Assembly: GCA_013331515.1 (NCBI GenBank)
Contig: DUGG01000011.1
Span: 997 to 6,045 of the forward strand
Reading direction: 5' to 3'
DNA: 5,049 bases
DNA from: Candidatus Woesearchaeota archaeon
Lineage (GTDB): Archaea; Nanobdellota; Nanobdellia; Woesearchaeales; UBA10216
A program made the translations under genes and the position numbers. Below, piece after piece: positions 1 to 5,049 of this stretch. Numbering within the stretch: position 1 is the first letter of the stretch; each line of letters starts with the position of its first letter. The notes beneath the pieces were generated by a model. That model had not been told where the DNA came from. It was given only the letters and a program-made list of their open reading frames with translations, and searched no databases.

Positions 1-81
1 ATTTTTCTGATAGCAAGGACTGATGTGCGCTTGCAGTCTGGCGAGCTTCTATCTGGTCCATGTTGCCGCAAATCTTTTTAA
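1..81 (+). other. Possible 3' end of an upstream gene (uncertain)
   Basis: Frame 1 is open from the window edge to a TAA at 79-81 and would encode a 26-residue tail ending GPCCRKSF. If real, its stop lies inside the TATA box of the next gene, as tight as the spacing seen at 710/713. A competing reading exists on the minus strand: an ATG at 61 opens 20 codons (MDQIEARQTASAHQ...) to the edge, which would be a divergent gene start. Its nearest TATA-like sequence is only about 17 bases upstream, too close for an archaeal promoter. The stretch is too short to decide by codon use. Confidence 0.25.
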
Positions 82-82
82 A
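75..82 (+). promoter_or_regulatory. Archaeal TATA box for the 200-aa unknown gene
   Basis: TTTTTAAA is centred about 29 bases before the ATG at 108, preceded by a purine-rich GCAAA that could serve as the TFB-recognition element. The spacing predicts transcription starting about three bases before the ATG, so the message would be nearly leaderless. This position helps decide the gene start: the earlier ATG at 60 lies upstream of the TATA box and could not be on this transcript. The same octamer precedes gyrA. Confidence 0.6.
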
Positions 83-107
83 CGGGGACTGTTGCCCTTT
101 CTGCCGC

Positions 108-710
108 ATGGCTGGCGAGGATGCTGTCAGGGAGAAGCTAGAAAAGGGCTACATGAGGGCCCATGCTGTTATTGAGATAGTCGGCTCTCCAAAGGAGCAC
201 GTTGAGGACACCCTGCGGCTGGTTCTTAAGAAGCTTCGTGAGGAGAAGGGCGTTGACATTGTTGGCGGGAAGGTTCACGAGCCAAGGGCCCAGGGCGCTT
301 TTTTCAGCACGTTTGCCGAGCTTGACATTCTAATCAGGGACTTTTCAACCCTGGCTGGCGTGTGCTTCAACTACCTGCCTTCATCTGTTGAGGTCCTTGA
401 GCCTTCCAGCTTCAAGCTTGCCCCTGCCGAGCTTGCGGGACTCTTCAACGACCTTCTGGGGCGGCTTCATGAGATGGACCTGCGCCTTAAGAATACAAAT
501 GCCGCCAACATACTTCTTGATGGGAACCTCGGGAATCTTCTGAAGAACTTCGTGCTCATGCTCCTGGGCTCAGGCAGCAGGACGCTTGGTGACTTGTCAA
601 AGGCGGTTGGCATCGCTGAGCAGCCGCTTGAGCCGTTCCTTGCGCGGTTTGCAAGTGAGGGGCTCATACGGAAGGAAGGCCACCACTACACAAGCGTTGT
701 CAAAAGGTAA
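108..710 (+). CDS. Conserved-looking unknown protein with C-terminal winged-helix-like domain, 200 aa
   Basis: I do not recognise a named function. Residues 16-25 (MRAHAVIEIV) look like a beta strand, followed by a charged helix (28-46), further strands near 49-57 and 66-75, and a strand near 92-97. This suggests a small alpha/beta domain. Residues 105-136 form a leucine-rich amphipathic helix that could dimerise. Residues 145-198 (helix, GDLSKAVGI, ARFASEGLIRKEGHHYTSV) have the pattern of a winged helix: recognition-type helix followed by a short hairpin. DNA binding is therefore possible but not shown. The ATG at 108 is chosen over the in-frame ATG at 60 because the TATA box at 75-82 lies between them. 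A third ATG at 153 would remove a charged helical N-terminus and remains possible. No signal peptide or membrane segment is seen. It precedes scpB by 33 bases; scpB has its own TATA box, so the link to chromosome organisation rests only on proximity. Confidence 0.8.
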   Translation: MAGEDAVREKLEKGYMRAHAVIEIVGSPKEHVEDTLRLVLKKLREEKGVDIVGGKVHEPRAQGAFFSTFAELDILIRDFSTLAGVCFNYLPSSVEVLEPSSFKLAPAELAGLFNDLLGRLHEMDLRLKNTNAANILLDGNLGNLLKNFVLMLLGSGSRTLGDLSKAVGIAEQPLEPFLARFASEGLIRKEGHHYTSVVKR

Positions 711-712
711 AA

Positions 713-720
713 TTTTAATA
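713..720 (+). promoter_or_regulatory. Archaeal TATA box for scpB
   Basis: TTTTAATA begins two bases after the TAA of the preceding gene and is centred about 27 bases before the scpB ATG at 744. An A/G-rich stretch (AAAAGGTAAAA) immediately upstream is a plausible TFB-recognition element. The spacing predicts a leaderless message, consistent with the lack of any Shine-Dalgarno sequence before the ATG. Read-through from the upstream gene is still possible. Confidence 0.6.
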
Positions 721-743
721 GCAGCAAAGCCGGTTCTGCCTGC

Positions 744-1331
744 ATGTCTGAAAATGCCAGGCCTGATTTGAAAAAGCAGCTTGAGGCTGCCCTGTTCGCT
801 TCAGGCAGGAAGATGTCTGTTGAGGAGCTTGCGCGGCTGTGCCGAACTACCAATTCATCAGTGCAGGAGCAGTTGCAGCAGCTGAAGGTGGAATACGAGG
901 CAAAGGATTCATCCCTTTTGCTTATTGATGAGGCGGACGGTTGGAAGCTCAGCGTGAGGGAGCAGTACAGCTCTGTCGTCCAGAAGATAGTTGCCGACAC
1001 GGAGCTCACGAAGACAGTCATAGAGACACTTGCAGTTATAGCCTGGAAAGCCCCAATCCTGCAGTCTGGCGTCATCAAGGTGCGGACAAATAAGGCCTAC
1101 GACCACATTGCGGCGCTTGAAAAGGCCGGTTTCATCGTGAGGGAAAAGAAGGGCCGCTCCAAGCTGATAAAGCTTACCGAGCGCTTCTTCAGGTACTTTG
1201 ACATAAGGGACCAGCAGGAGGTCCGGGAAAAATTTGGCGGCGTCTCAGTGCAGCTGCCATTGCAGGCGGCAGTTCAGCCGCAGGGTGATGCAGCAAAGCC
1301 TGTTCAGGGTGCCGATGATGTTCCTTCTTGA
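744..1331 (+). CDS. scpB: Segregation and condensation protein B (ScpB)
   Basis: ScpB is the winged-helix (kite) subunit that binds the kleisin ScpA in the Smc-ScpAB condensin complex, which compacts and separates chromosomes. The 195-aa protein matches the family order. The first winged-helix domain spans about residues 8-72 and opens with LEAALFASGRKMSVEELARL, close to the usual LEALLFASG...S.EELA start. The second spans about 88-153 and carries the signature ETLAVIAWKAPI (usual form ETLAIIAYRQPI), then an AALEKAGFI helix and a basic hairpin leading to TERFFRYFDI. Residues 154-195 are a Q/A/P-rich, probably disordered tail. The length is normal for the family. The ATG at 744 is fixed by the TATA box 27 bases upstream and by alignment of the first domain. 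Its end overlaps the zinc-ribbon gene by 14 bases. Neither scpA nor smc is in the window. Confidence 0.92.
   Translation: MSENARPDLKKQLEAALFASGRKMSVEELARLCRTTNSSVQEQLQQLKVEYEAKDSSLLLIDEADGWKLSVREQYSSVVQKIVADTELTKTVIETLAVIAWKAPILQSGVIKVRTNKAYDHIAALEKAGFIVREKKGRSKLIKLTERFFRYFDIRDQQEVREKFGGVSVQLPLQAAVQPQGDAAKPVQGADDVPS
1306..1311 (+). promoter_or_regulatory. Shine-Dalgarno-like site for the zinc-ribbon gene
   Basis: AGGGTG contains GGTG, complementary to the usual archaeal 16S rRNA 3' end (assumed, not in the window), and ends 6 bases before the ATG at 1318. It is the only start in the window with such a motif, which fits an internal cistron translated from the scpB message. The spacing favours ATG 1318 over the adjacent in-frame ATG at 1315, which would leave only 3 bases. 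Confidence 0.4.
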
Positions 1332-1464
1332 GTGCCCAAGGTGCCATAAAAGGATGAAATACGCGCCCGTTGGCGGAGTAAGTGATTTGTCCGGGAAGAA
1401 AAAGGCGTGCGTTTACTGCAACCTTTCGTTTGGCGTGCAGAAAGCGGTTGTGCGCCCTGTTTAA
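1318..1464 (+). CDS. Small zinc-ribbon protein, 48 aa
   Basis: The protein contains two CxxC knuckles, CPRC at residues 6-9 and CVYC at 31-34, separated by 21 residues rich in Lys and Gly. This is the layout of a four-cysteine zinc ribbon. The sequence LSGKKKACVYC leads directly into the second knuckle and is strongly basic, so RNA, DNA or protein binding is plausible; the actual partner is unknown. The start overlaps the last 14 bases of scpB in another frame, and no separate promoter is visible, so it is probably co-transcribed and translationally coupled with scpB. ATG 1318 is preferred because of the GGTG motif; ATG 1315 would add one Met. A reading from ATG 1234 would run across scpB coding sequence for 28 more codons and is unlikely. 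The stop (TAA 1462-1464) overlaps the stop of the convergent gene. Confidence 0.8.
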   Translation: MFLLECPRCHKRMKYAPVGGVSDLSGKKKACVYCNLSFGVQKAVVRPV

Positions 1465-1475
1465 CGGGCTTTTTT
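1454..1475 (+). terminator. Probable terminator of the scpB/zinc-ribbon unit
   Basis: GCCC (1454-1457) and GGGC (1466-1469) can form a 4-bp stem around an 8-base loop that includes the stop codon. Six T residues (1470-1475) follow immediately. Archaeal termination mainly needs the T tract, and the short stem may be incidental. The T tract lies inside the last codons of the opposing gene, where it encodes two lysines. Confidence 0.45.
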
Positions 1476-1820
1476 GTATTCAACCAGCCTGGCCAGCATT
1501 CGCGCTTCCCTGATGCTGACACTGGCTTGTTCCAGCTCAGCCTGGACTATTTGGGTGAGGTTCCAGTGGTGTTCAGGCTCCAGCCAGAGCGCCGTTTCAG
1601 CTTCCTTCAGGGCTTCAGCCGCAGCTTCATACCCCAGGATGGCTGCGGCGTAGCAGCCCATTATCGTCTCAGCATCGGCAACTGCCGCCATGGCCGATGC
1701 CTTTCCCACAAGCTCTTTCAGTTCAGCCTGGCTTGAGTTAAGCTCGTAAGGAAGAGTCCGGAGCCGCGCATTCTCCTTCCTTCTCTCTGCCTTGGGCTTC
1801 TGCCCGTAAGCCGGTTTCAT
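1461..1820 (-). CDS. Unknown alanine-rich helical protein, 119 aa
   Basis: I do not recognise a family. The first 21 residues are strongly basic ([14 protein letters not shown]), and the rest is predicted almost entirely helical, rich in Ala, Glu and Leu, with no signal peptide or membrane segment. Residues 63-84 ([20 protein letters not shown]) resemble the second half of a TPR repeat (A...A..AL.L.P), but only one such unit is visible, so a TPR protein is only a guess. The ATG at 1820 is chosen because a minus-strand TATA box is centred 29 bases upstream. The next in-frame ATG, at 1982, lies inside gyrA and would add 54 residues antisense to the gyrA promoter and N-terminus. The gene is divergent from gyrA with about 106 bases between starts, and convergent with the zinc-ribbon gene, sharing TTAA at the stops. 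The reading frame shows host-like codon use, which supports a real gene. Confidence 0.7.
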   Translation of the reverse strand: MKPAYGQKPKAERRKENARLRTLPYELNSSQAELKELVGKASAMAAVADAETIMGCYAAAILGYEAAAEALKEAETALWLEPEHHWNLTQIVQAELEQASVSIREARMLARLVEYKKAR

Positions 1821-1845
1821 TGCACATGGGTCGGCGCCAGCCGGG

Positions 1846-1852
1846 TTTATAT
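1846..1852 (-). promoter_or_regulatory. Archaeal TATA box for the 119-aa gene (minus strand)
   Basis: On the minus strand this reads ATATAAA, preceded by an A-only run that could include the TFB-recognition element. It is centred 29 bases before the ATG at 1820, predicting a message with about two leader bases. It lies about 42 bases, centre to centre, from the gyrA TATA box on the other strand, so the two promoters face away from each other with start sites outside both boxes. Confidence 0.6.
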
Positions 1853-1868
1853 TTTTTTTGCTCTTTTT
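1852..1868 (+). terminator. T-rich tract between divergent genes (possible terminator or promoter element)
   Basis: Read on the plus strand, eight T (1852-1859) and five T (1864-1868) lie just before the gyrA promoter. This could stop plus-strand read-through from the scpB unit before it enters gyrA. The same bases are the A-rich flank of the minus-strand TATA box, which alone may explain them. No stem precedes the run. Confidence 0.25.
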
Positions 1869-1887
1869 GATGGCTTTGTCCAATACC

Positions 1888-1895
1888 TTTTTAAA
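1888..1895 (+). promoter_or_regulatory. Archaeal TATA box for gyrA
   Basis: TTTTTAAA, identical to the octamer at 75-82, is centred about 35 bases before the gyrA ATG at 1927. Transcription is expected near 1918, giving a leader of roughly 9 bases ending GGTAAA before the ATG. That leader has no convincing Shine-Dalgarno sequence. Confidence 0.55.
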
Positions 1896-1926
1896 GCGCA
1901 GTTTCTCCTTGTTTCTCGTCGGTAAA

Positions 1927-4900
1927 ATGGCGGATTCTGGTGGGGGAACTGGCGGTGAAAGCGATGCCGGAAGGCATGCCATCGTGCAGCGTGAAATTGA
2001 AGAGGAGATGAAATCCTCTTATCTTGACTATGCCATGTCTGTTCTTGTTTCAAGGGCATTGCCAGATGTCCGGGACGGCCTGAAACCGGTGCAGCGCCGC
2101 ATACTTTATGCCATGATGGGACTCGGTCTTGAACACGGCAAGCCACACAAGAAATCAGCAAGGATAGTTGGCGACACGCTTGGCAGGTATCACCCGCATG
2201 GGGATGTTTCAATATATGAGTCTCTTGTTCGCATGGCGCAGGATTTCTCGCTGCGCTACCCTCTTGTTGAGGGGCAGGGAAACTTCGGCAGCGTTGACGG
2301 GGATGGCGCGGCCCACATGAGGTATTGCGTGACTGGCGAAAGCTTGATTGTAACTGAGAAGGGACTGGTGCGAATTGATGATCTGTCAGACGGGGAGGAC
2401 ATCGATATTAAGGTATTATCCAAGGACAAGAAGGTGCACCGGGCATCGAAGCGTTTTGATTCTGGAATCCATCCGACCTTGAGAATTACTACGAATAAAG
2501 GATACTCGTTGACAGGGACGGGAAATCACCCTGTCCTGACATTAAGTGCTGGCGAGATGGGAAGGCCGGCTTTTGCCTGGAAATTGATGGAAACCTTATC
2601 GGAAGGTGATGTTGTCGTCCTTGACAGGTCCGCAGACGAGTTTTGGCCTCGGGAGATGGATGTTTCTGCCTATTATCCGGCTGTAAAAACAACAACCCGG
2701 GTCAAGGTCCTGCCGCGGCAGCTTAGCGAAGACCTGGCGTTTATTCTGGGCTGCTTTGTTTCGGAAGGAACCTTGAGCGCGGATCATAAGATAGAGTTTT
2801 GCACCGGGGATGAAATGTGGATTGATTATCTAATCCAGGTATGGAATCGCGTGTTCCCTGACAGCAAGCTGCATAAATTCGGGAGGCAGCCGAATGCCTA
2901 CGGGCGGCAGGAATATTTTCGGGTTGAGTGCCATTGCAGGTACACGATAGAATTTTTGAGGAATCTTGGGTTGTCCAATGTAACGTCGCACGCGCGGGCT
3001 ATCCCTAAGCAGGTCCTGGCGTCTCCCAAACCCGTTGTCGTATCTTTCCTGAAAGCGTATTTTGAGGGCGATGGCGGGATTACATTCTCAGGAAAAAACA
3101 TGGTCGAGTTAAGCTGCTGCTCAAAGAGCGAGCAGCTGATTTCAGAGCTTCAGGTTGTAATGTTGCGTTTGGGTATAGACTCAACAAAGCGGTTTGACAA
3201 GTATGGGCGCATGTGGAAGTTTTATATCCGCGGCTTTAGGAACATGTTGAGGTATTACAGGGAAATTGGCTTTGTTTCGGATATGAAGAATAAGAAGCTG
3301 GAATATGTGATTCACAGATGTCAAAAGGATTGGTCGGCATCAGATTATGTTCCCTTCATTTCTGATTATATCAGGGATAAGACCGATGCAAGTTTTGTGA
3401 GGAAAAATAACTTCGATCGCTATTCAAAGATGGAGCTGAATTATGAGAAGGCGTCGGCACTCGTCTTCCAGGAACAGGGGGTGGATGTCGGGCAAATGTT
3501 TGAATATTTCCTTTCCTATGATTGCCTGTTTGAGAGGGTCGTTGCTGTACAGGAAGCGGGAATGCAGCGGGTCTTTTCGCTAAAGGTTGAGAGTGATTGC
3601 CATTCGTTCATCTCGAACGGCTTTATCAGTCATAACACCGAGGCAAGGATGTCGGCCATGGCCGAGCTCCTGCTTGAGGACCTTGACAAGGAGACTGTTG
3701 ATTTTGCGAAGAATTTTGACGGCTCGCTGGAGGAGCCGGTCGTGCTTCCTGCCCTTTTTCCAAGTCTCCTGGTCAACGGCAGTTCAGGCATTGCTGTTGG
3801 AATGGCCACAAATATCCCCCCGCATAACCTGCGCGAGGTAATTGCTGCCATCACTACCGTGATAACAAATCCTTCCATTCCTGATGAGGATCTGCTACGG
3901 ATTCTGCCGGCGCCTGATTTTCCAACAGGGGGCATAATATATGGCACTGCAGGCATAAGAGAGGCGTATCTTGGCGGGAGGGGCGTGATAAGGGTAAGGG
4001 CGCGCACTTCAGTCGAGCAGAAGAAGGATCGGGCGTCCATTATCGTTTCAGAGATTCCATACCAGGTCAACAAGTCGCTCCTTGTAGAGGAGCTTGCCGG
4101 CCTTGTCAGGGACAAGGTTATCATGGGAATTGATGACATAAGGGATGAAAGCGACCGCGAAGGCATAAGGGTCGTGATTGACCTGAAAAGGGACGCCAAC
4201 CCGGAGATTGTGCAGAACCAGATGTTCATGCACAGCCGCCTTGATTCATCTTTTCCGATTGCCCTCATAGCCCTAGTGAACAAGGTGCCGCGGCAGGTGC
4301 CCCTGCGCGGGCTTATTGACAATTTCGTAATTCACCGGCGTGAGGTTGTCAGGAAGAGGACGTCCTTCCTTCTGAAAGCCGCTCAGGAAAAGGCCCACCT
4401 GCTTGAAGGACTGCTTGTTGCCCTTGGCAATGTTGATGCGATAATTGCGCTTATCCGTGGCAGCGAAGACAAGGCTTCAGCCATGGACTCGCTGGTTTCA
4501 CAATTCAGCCTTTCAGGGAAGCAGGCCGAGGCGGTCCTGGAAATGAAGCTGCAGCGCCTCGTCTCGTTGGAGCAGCAGAACATAAGGGATGAGCACGGCC
4601 AGCTGCTTGCGAGCATTGCAAACTGCACGGCCATACTTGCTTCAGAGTCAAGGGTTTCTGAAATCATAATCTCAGAGCTCACAATCGTAGCCCAGAAACA
4701 CGGTGATGACCGCAGGACAGAGGTTGTTGAGGTGGGCGAGGAAATCCTCACTGAAGACACCGTCAAGCCGGAGGATGTTGTCGTAACAATAACGCACGCC
4801 GGTTACATAAAACGGATATCCGTTGACGCTTACAGGCAGCAGCGCCGGGGCGGTAAGGGCATCATAGCAGCCGCCACTCGCGAAGGTGATTTTGTTGAGA

Positions 4901-5049
4901 GCGTTTTCGTTGCCAACACGCACTCCCACTTCCTTTTCTTCACCAGCTTCGGAATTGTCCACTGGCTGAATGTTTACGAGGTGCCTGAAGCTTCACGGTA
5001 CGCCTCAGGCAAGGCAATAGTCAACCTGCTGCGGCTTCGCGATGGCGAG
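1927..5049 (+). CDS. gyrA: DNA gyrase subunit A, intein-containing precursor (3' end beyond window)
   Basis: GyrA cuts and rejoins the DNA gate of the GyrA2B2 gyrase, which introduces negative supercoils using ATP. The frame is open for 1041 codons with no stop. Without the intein, 604 GyrA residues are present; bacterial GyrA is about 800-900, so the C-terminal domain is cut by the window edge. In precursor numbering: a Gly/Ser-rich N-terminal extension (1-18), YLDYAMSV (32-39), [15 protein letters not shown] (44-58), HPHGD (89-93), [12 protein letters not shown] (115-126), and catalytic Tyr133 in HMRY. The intein occupies 134-570. GyrA resumes as TEARMSAM (571-578), then [21 protein letters not shown] (from 615), EIPYQVNK (709-716), the long helical gate region (about 800-920), and the C-terminal pinwheel domain from about 945 with GyrA box QRRGGKG (972-978). 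The GyrA box marks gyrase rather than topoisomerase IV ParC. The ATG is supported by the TATA box at 1888. gyrB is not adjacent in the window. Confidence 0.95.
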   Translation, partial: MADSGGGTGGESDAGRHAIVQREIEEEMKSSYLDYAMSVLVSRALPDVRDGLKPVQRRILYAMMGLGLEHGKPHKKSARIVGDTLGRYHPHGDVSIYESLVRMAQDFSLRYPLVEGQGNFGSVDGDGAAHMRYCVTGESLIVTEKGLVRIDDLSDGEDIDIKVLSKDKKVHRASKRFDSGIHPTLRITTNKGYSLTGTGNHPVLTLSAGEMGRPAFAWKLMETLSEGDVVVLDRSADEFWPREMDVSAYYPAVKTTTRVKVLPRQLSEDLAFILGCFVSEGTLSADHKIEFCTGDEMWIDYLIQVWNRVFPDSKLHKFGRQPNAYGRQEYFRVECHCRYTIEFLRNLGLSNVTSHARAIPKQVLASPKPVVVSFLKAYFEGDGGITFSGKNMVELSCCSKSEQLISELQVVMLRLGIDSTKRFDKYGRMWKFYIRGFRNMLRYYREIGFVSDMKNKKLEYVIHRCQKDWSASDYVPFISDYIRDKTDASFVRKNNFDRYSKMELNYEKASALVFQEQGVDVGQMFEYFLSYDCLFERVVAVQEAGMQRVFSLKVESDCHSFISNGFISHNTEARMSAMAELLLEDLDKETVDFAKNFDGSLEEPVVLPALFPSLLVNGSSGIAVGMATNIPPHNLREVIAAITTVITNPSIPDEDLLRILPAPDFPTGGIIYGTAGIREAYLGGRGVIRVRARTSVEQKKDRASIIVSEIPYQVNKSLLVEELAGLVRDKVIMGIDDIRDESDREGIRVVIDLKRDANPEIVQNQMFMHSRLDSSFPIALIALVNKVPRQVPLRGLIDNFVIHRREVVRKRTSFLLKAAQEKAHLLEGLLVALGNVDAIIALIRGSEDKASAMDSLVSQFSLSGKQAEAVLEMKLQRLVSLEQQNIRDEHGQLLASIANCTAILASESRVSEIIISELTIVAQKHGDDRRTEVVEVGEEILTEDTVKPEDVVVTITHAGYIKRISVDAYRQQRRGGKGIIAAATREGDFVESVFVANTHSHFLFFTSFGIVHWLNVYEVPEASRYASGKAIVNLLRLRDGE
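2326..3636 (+). mobile_element. GyrA intein, 437 aa, with LAGLIDADG homing endonuclease
   Basis: An in-frame insert of precursor residues 134-570 separates HMRY from TEARM. Block A is CVTGESL with the nucleophile Cys134. Block B is GTGNHPVL with Thr198 and His201. Block F is [18 protein letters not shown] (548-565), and block G ends FISHN with His569-Asn570, followed by +1 Thr571. All residues for standard class 1 splicing are present. The N-terminal half and block F-G resemble, from memory, the Mycobacterium xenopi GyrA intein (e.g. IDLKVL, GTANHPLL, VYSLRV, FVSHN), which sits at the same Tyr/Thr junction. That one is a mini-intein of about 198 aa, while this is full length, similar to the roughly 420-aa M. 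leprae version. Sampled 60-base lines are more AT-rich than the flanks: 23, 28 and 23 G+C inside (lines 3301, 3181, 3361) against 36, 37 and 33 outside (lines 4501, 2281, 4141), suggesting later acquisition. Line 2281 includes the first 15 intein bases. Confidence 0.95.
2734..3180 (+). other. LAGLIDADG homing endonuclease core of the intein
   Basis: The first motif, [12 protein letters not shown] (precursor 270-281), ends with the acidic residue Glu280. After IPKQVL (359-364, block D), the second motif, [10 protein letters not shown] (374-383), carries Asp382. A block H-like helix, [15 protein letters not shown], follows (403-417). Two acidic motifs in one chain indicate a monomeric two-domain LAGLIDADG enzyme. 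Both metal-binding acids are kept and there is no frameshift, so cleavage activity is plausible. Its target is expected to be the uninterrupted gyrA sequence around ATGAGGTAT/ACCGAGGCA. Residues from about 418 to 540, before block F, show no motif I recognise and may extend the DNA-binding part. Confidence 0.85.
4840..4860 (+). other. gyrA: GyrA box (QRRGGKG) of the C-terminal DNA-wrapping domain
   Basis: These seven codons encode QRRGGKG, the exact GyrA-box consensus on blade 1 of the beta-pinwheel. The motif is required for wrapping DNA and for negative supercoiling, and it is the usual mark separating GyrA from ParC. It corresponds to residues 535-541 of the spliced protein. Confidence 0.93.

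Noticed and set aside
60..107. Sixteen-residue N-terminal extension (MLPQIFLNGDCCPFCR) with a CCPFC motif on the first gene
   Set aside because: It looked like a possible metal or thiol motif, but these codons contain the TATA box and lie upstream of the predicted transcription start.
686..1078. Minus-strand open frame of 130 codons opposite scpB
   Set aside because: It is fully antisense to recognised ScpB domains, Ser/Phe-rich with no recognisable family.
1407..1736. Plus-strand open frame of 109 codons across the 119-aa minus gene
   Set aside because: It has no promoter or ribosome site. The minus frame has a well-placed TATA box and more protein-like composition.
1833..1838. GGCGCC palindrome in the gyrA/minus-gene intergenic region, considered as an operator
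   Set aside because: A single 6-base palindrome in GC-moderate DNA is expected by chance; no second copy or extended symmetry was seen.
1821..1982. 54-residue N-terminal extension of the minus gene from ATG 1982
   Set aside because: It would overlap the gyrA coding start and run through both TATA boxes; the TATA box at 1846-1852 places transcription start near 1822.
2326..3636. Insert in gyrA considered as a group I or group II intron
   Set aside because: The insert is open in frame throughout and carries intein splicing blocks with Cys at the start and His-Asn at the end; it is a protein-level intervening sequence.
3630..4322. Minus-strand open frame of 230 codons opposite gyrA
   Set aside because: It lies entirely antisense to highly conserved GyrA sequence, is Ser/Arg/Thr-rich with no domain pattern, and has no minus-strand TATA box at its start. 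It reflects the codon bias of gyrA.
4672..4962. Minus-strand open frame of 96 codons over the GyrA C-terminal domain
   Set aside because: The plus strand here encodes the GyrA box and conserved pinwheel blade sequence, so the minus frame is a shadow.

Overview
The window reads as archaeal chromosome, most likely from a DPANN-type or other gyrase-bearing archaeon; the lineage is inferred, not proven. The main evidence is the promoters. Four start codons are each preceded by an A/T-only TATA-like octamer or heptamer centred about 27-36 bases upstream, with almost no 5' leader and no Shine-Dalgarno sequence. That is the archaeal TBP/TFB arrangement, not a bacterial -35/-10. Genes are tightly packed: the largest gap is about 106 bases, and no stretch over 300 bases lacks a gene. 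No tRNA, rRNA, CRISPR array or insertion sequence was seen.

Left part (1-1464, plus strand): a possible gene tail at the extreme edge, then a 200-aa protein of unknown function ending in a winged-helix-like domain, then scpB (condensin-associated kleisin partner), then a 48-residue zinc-ribbon protein whose start lies inside the end of scpB. The first two genes have their own promoters; the zinc-ribbon gene is probably translated from the scpB transcript. A 119-aa unknown protein on the minus strand (1820-1461) converges on the zinc-ribbon gene, and the two stop codons share the bases TTAA.

Right part (1927 to the window end, plus strand): gyrA, encoding DNA gyrase subunit A, transcribed divergently from the 119-aa gene. 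It is open for 1041 codons and runs off the window. A 437-residue intein (2326-3636) interrupts it immediately after the catalytic tyrosine. The intein has complete splicing blocks and a LAGLIDADG homing endonuclease with both acidic residues present. Removing it joins ...HMRY to TEARMSAM..., a canonical GyrA active-site sequence, and the GyrA box QRRGGKG is present further on.

Functionally, the window joins two chromosome-topology genes: scpB (condensin loading and compaction) and gyrA (negative supercoiling). The two unknown genes and the zinc ribbon sit around them. The most notable element is the full-length intein at the gyrase catalytic tyrosine, the same position and family as the mycobacterial GyrA inteins, here in a gene with archaeal promoter signals.
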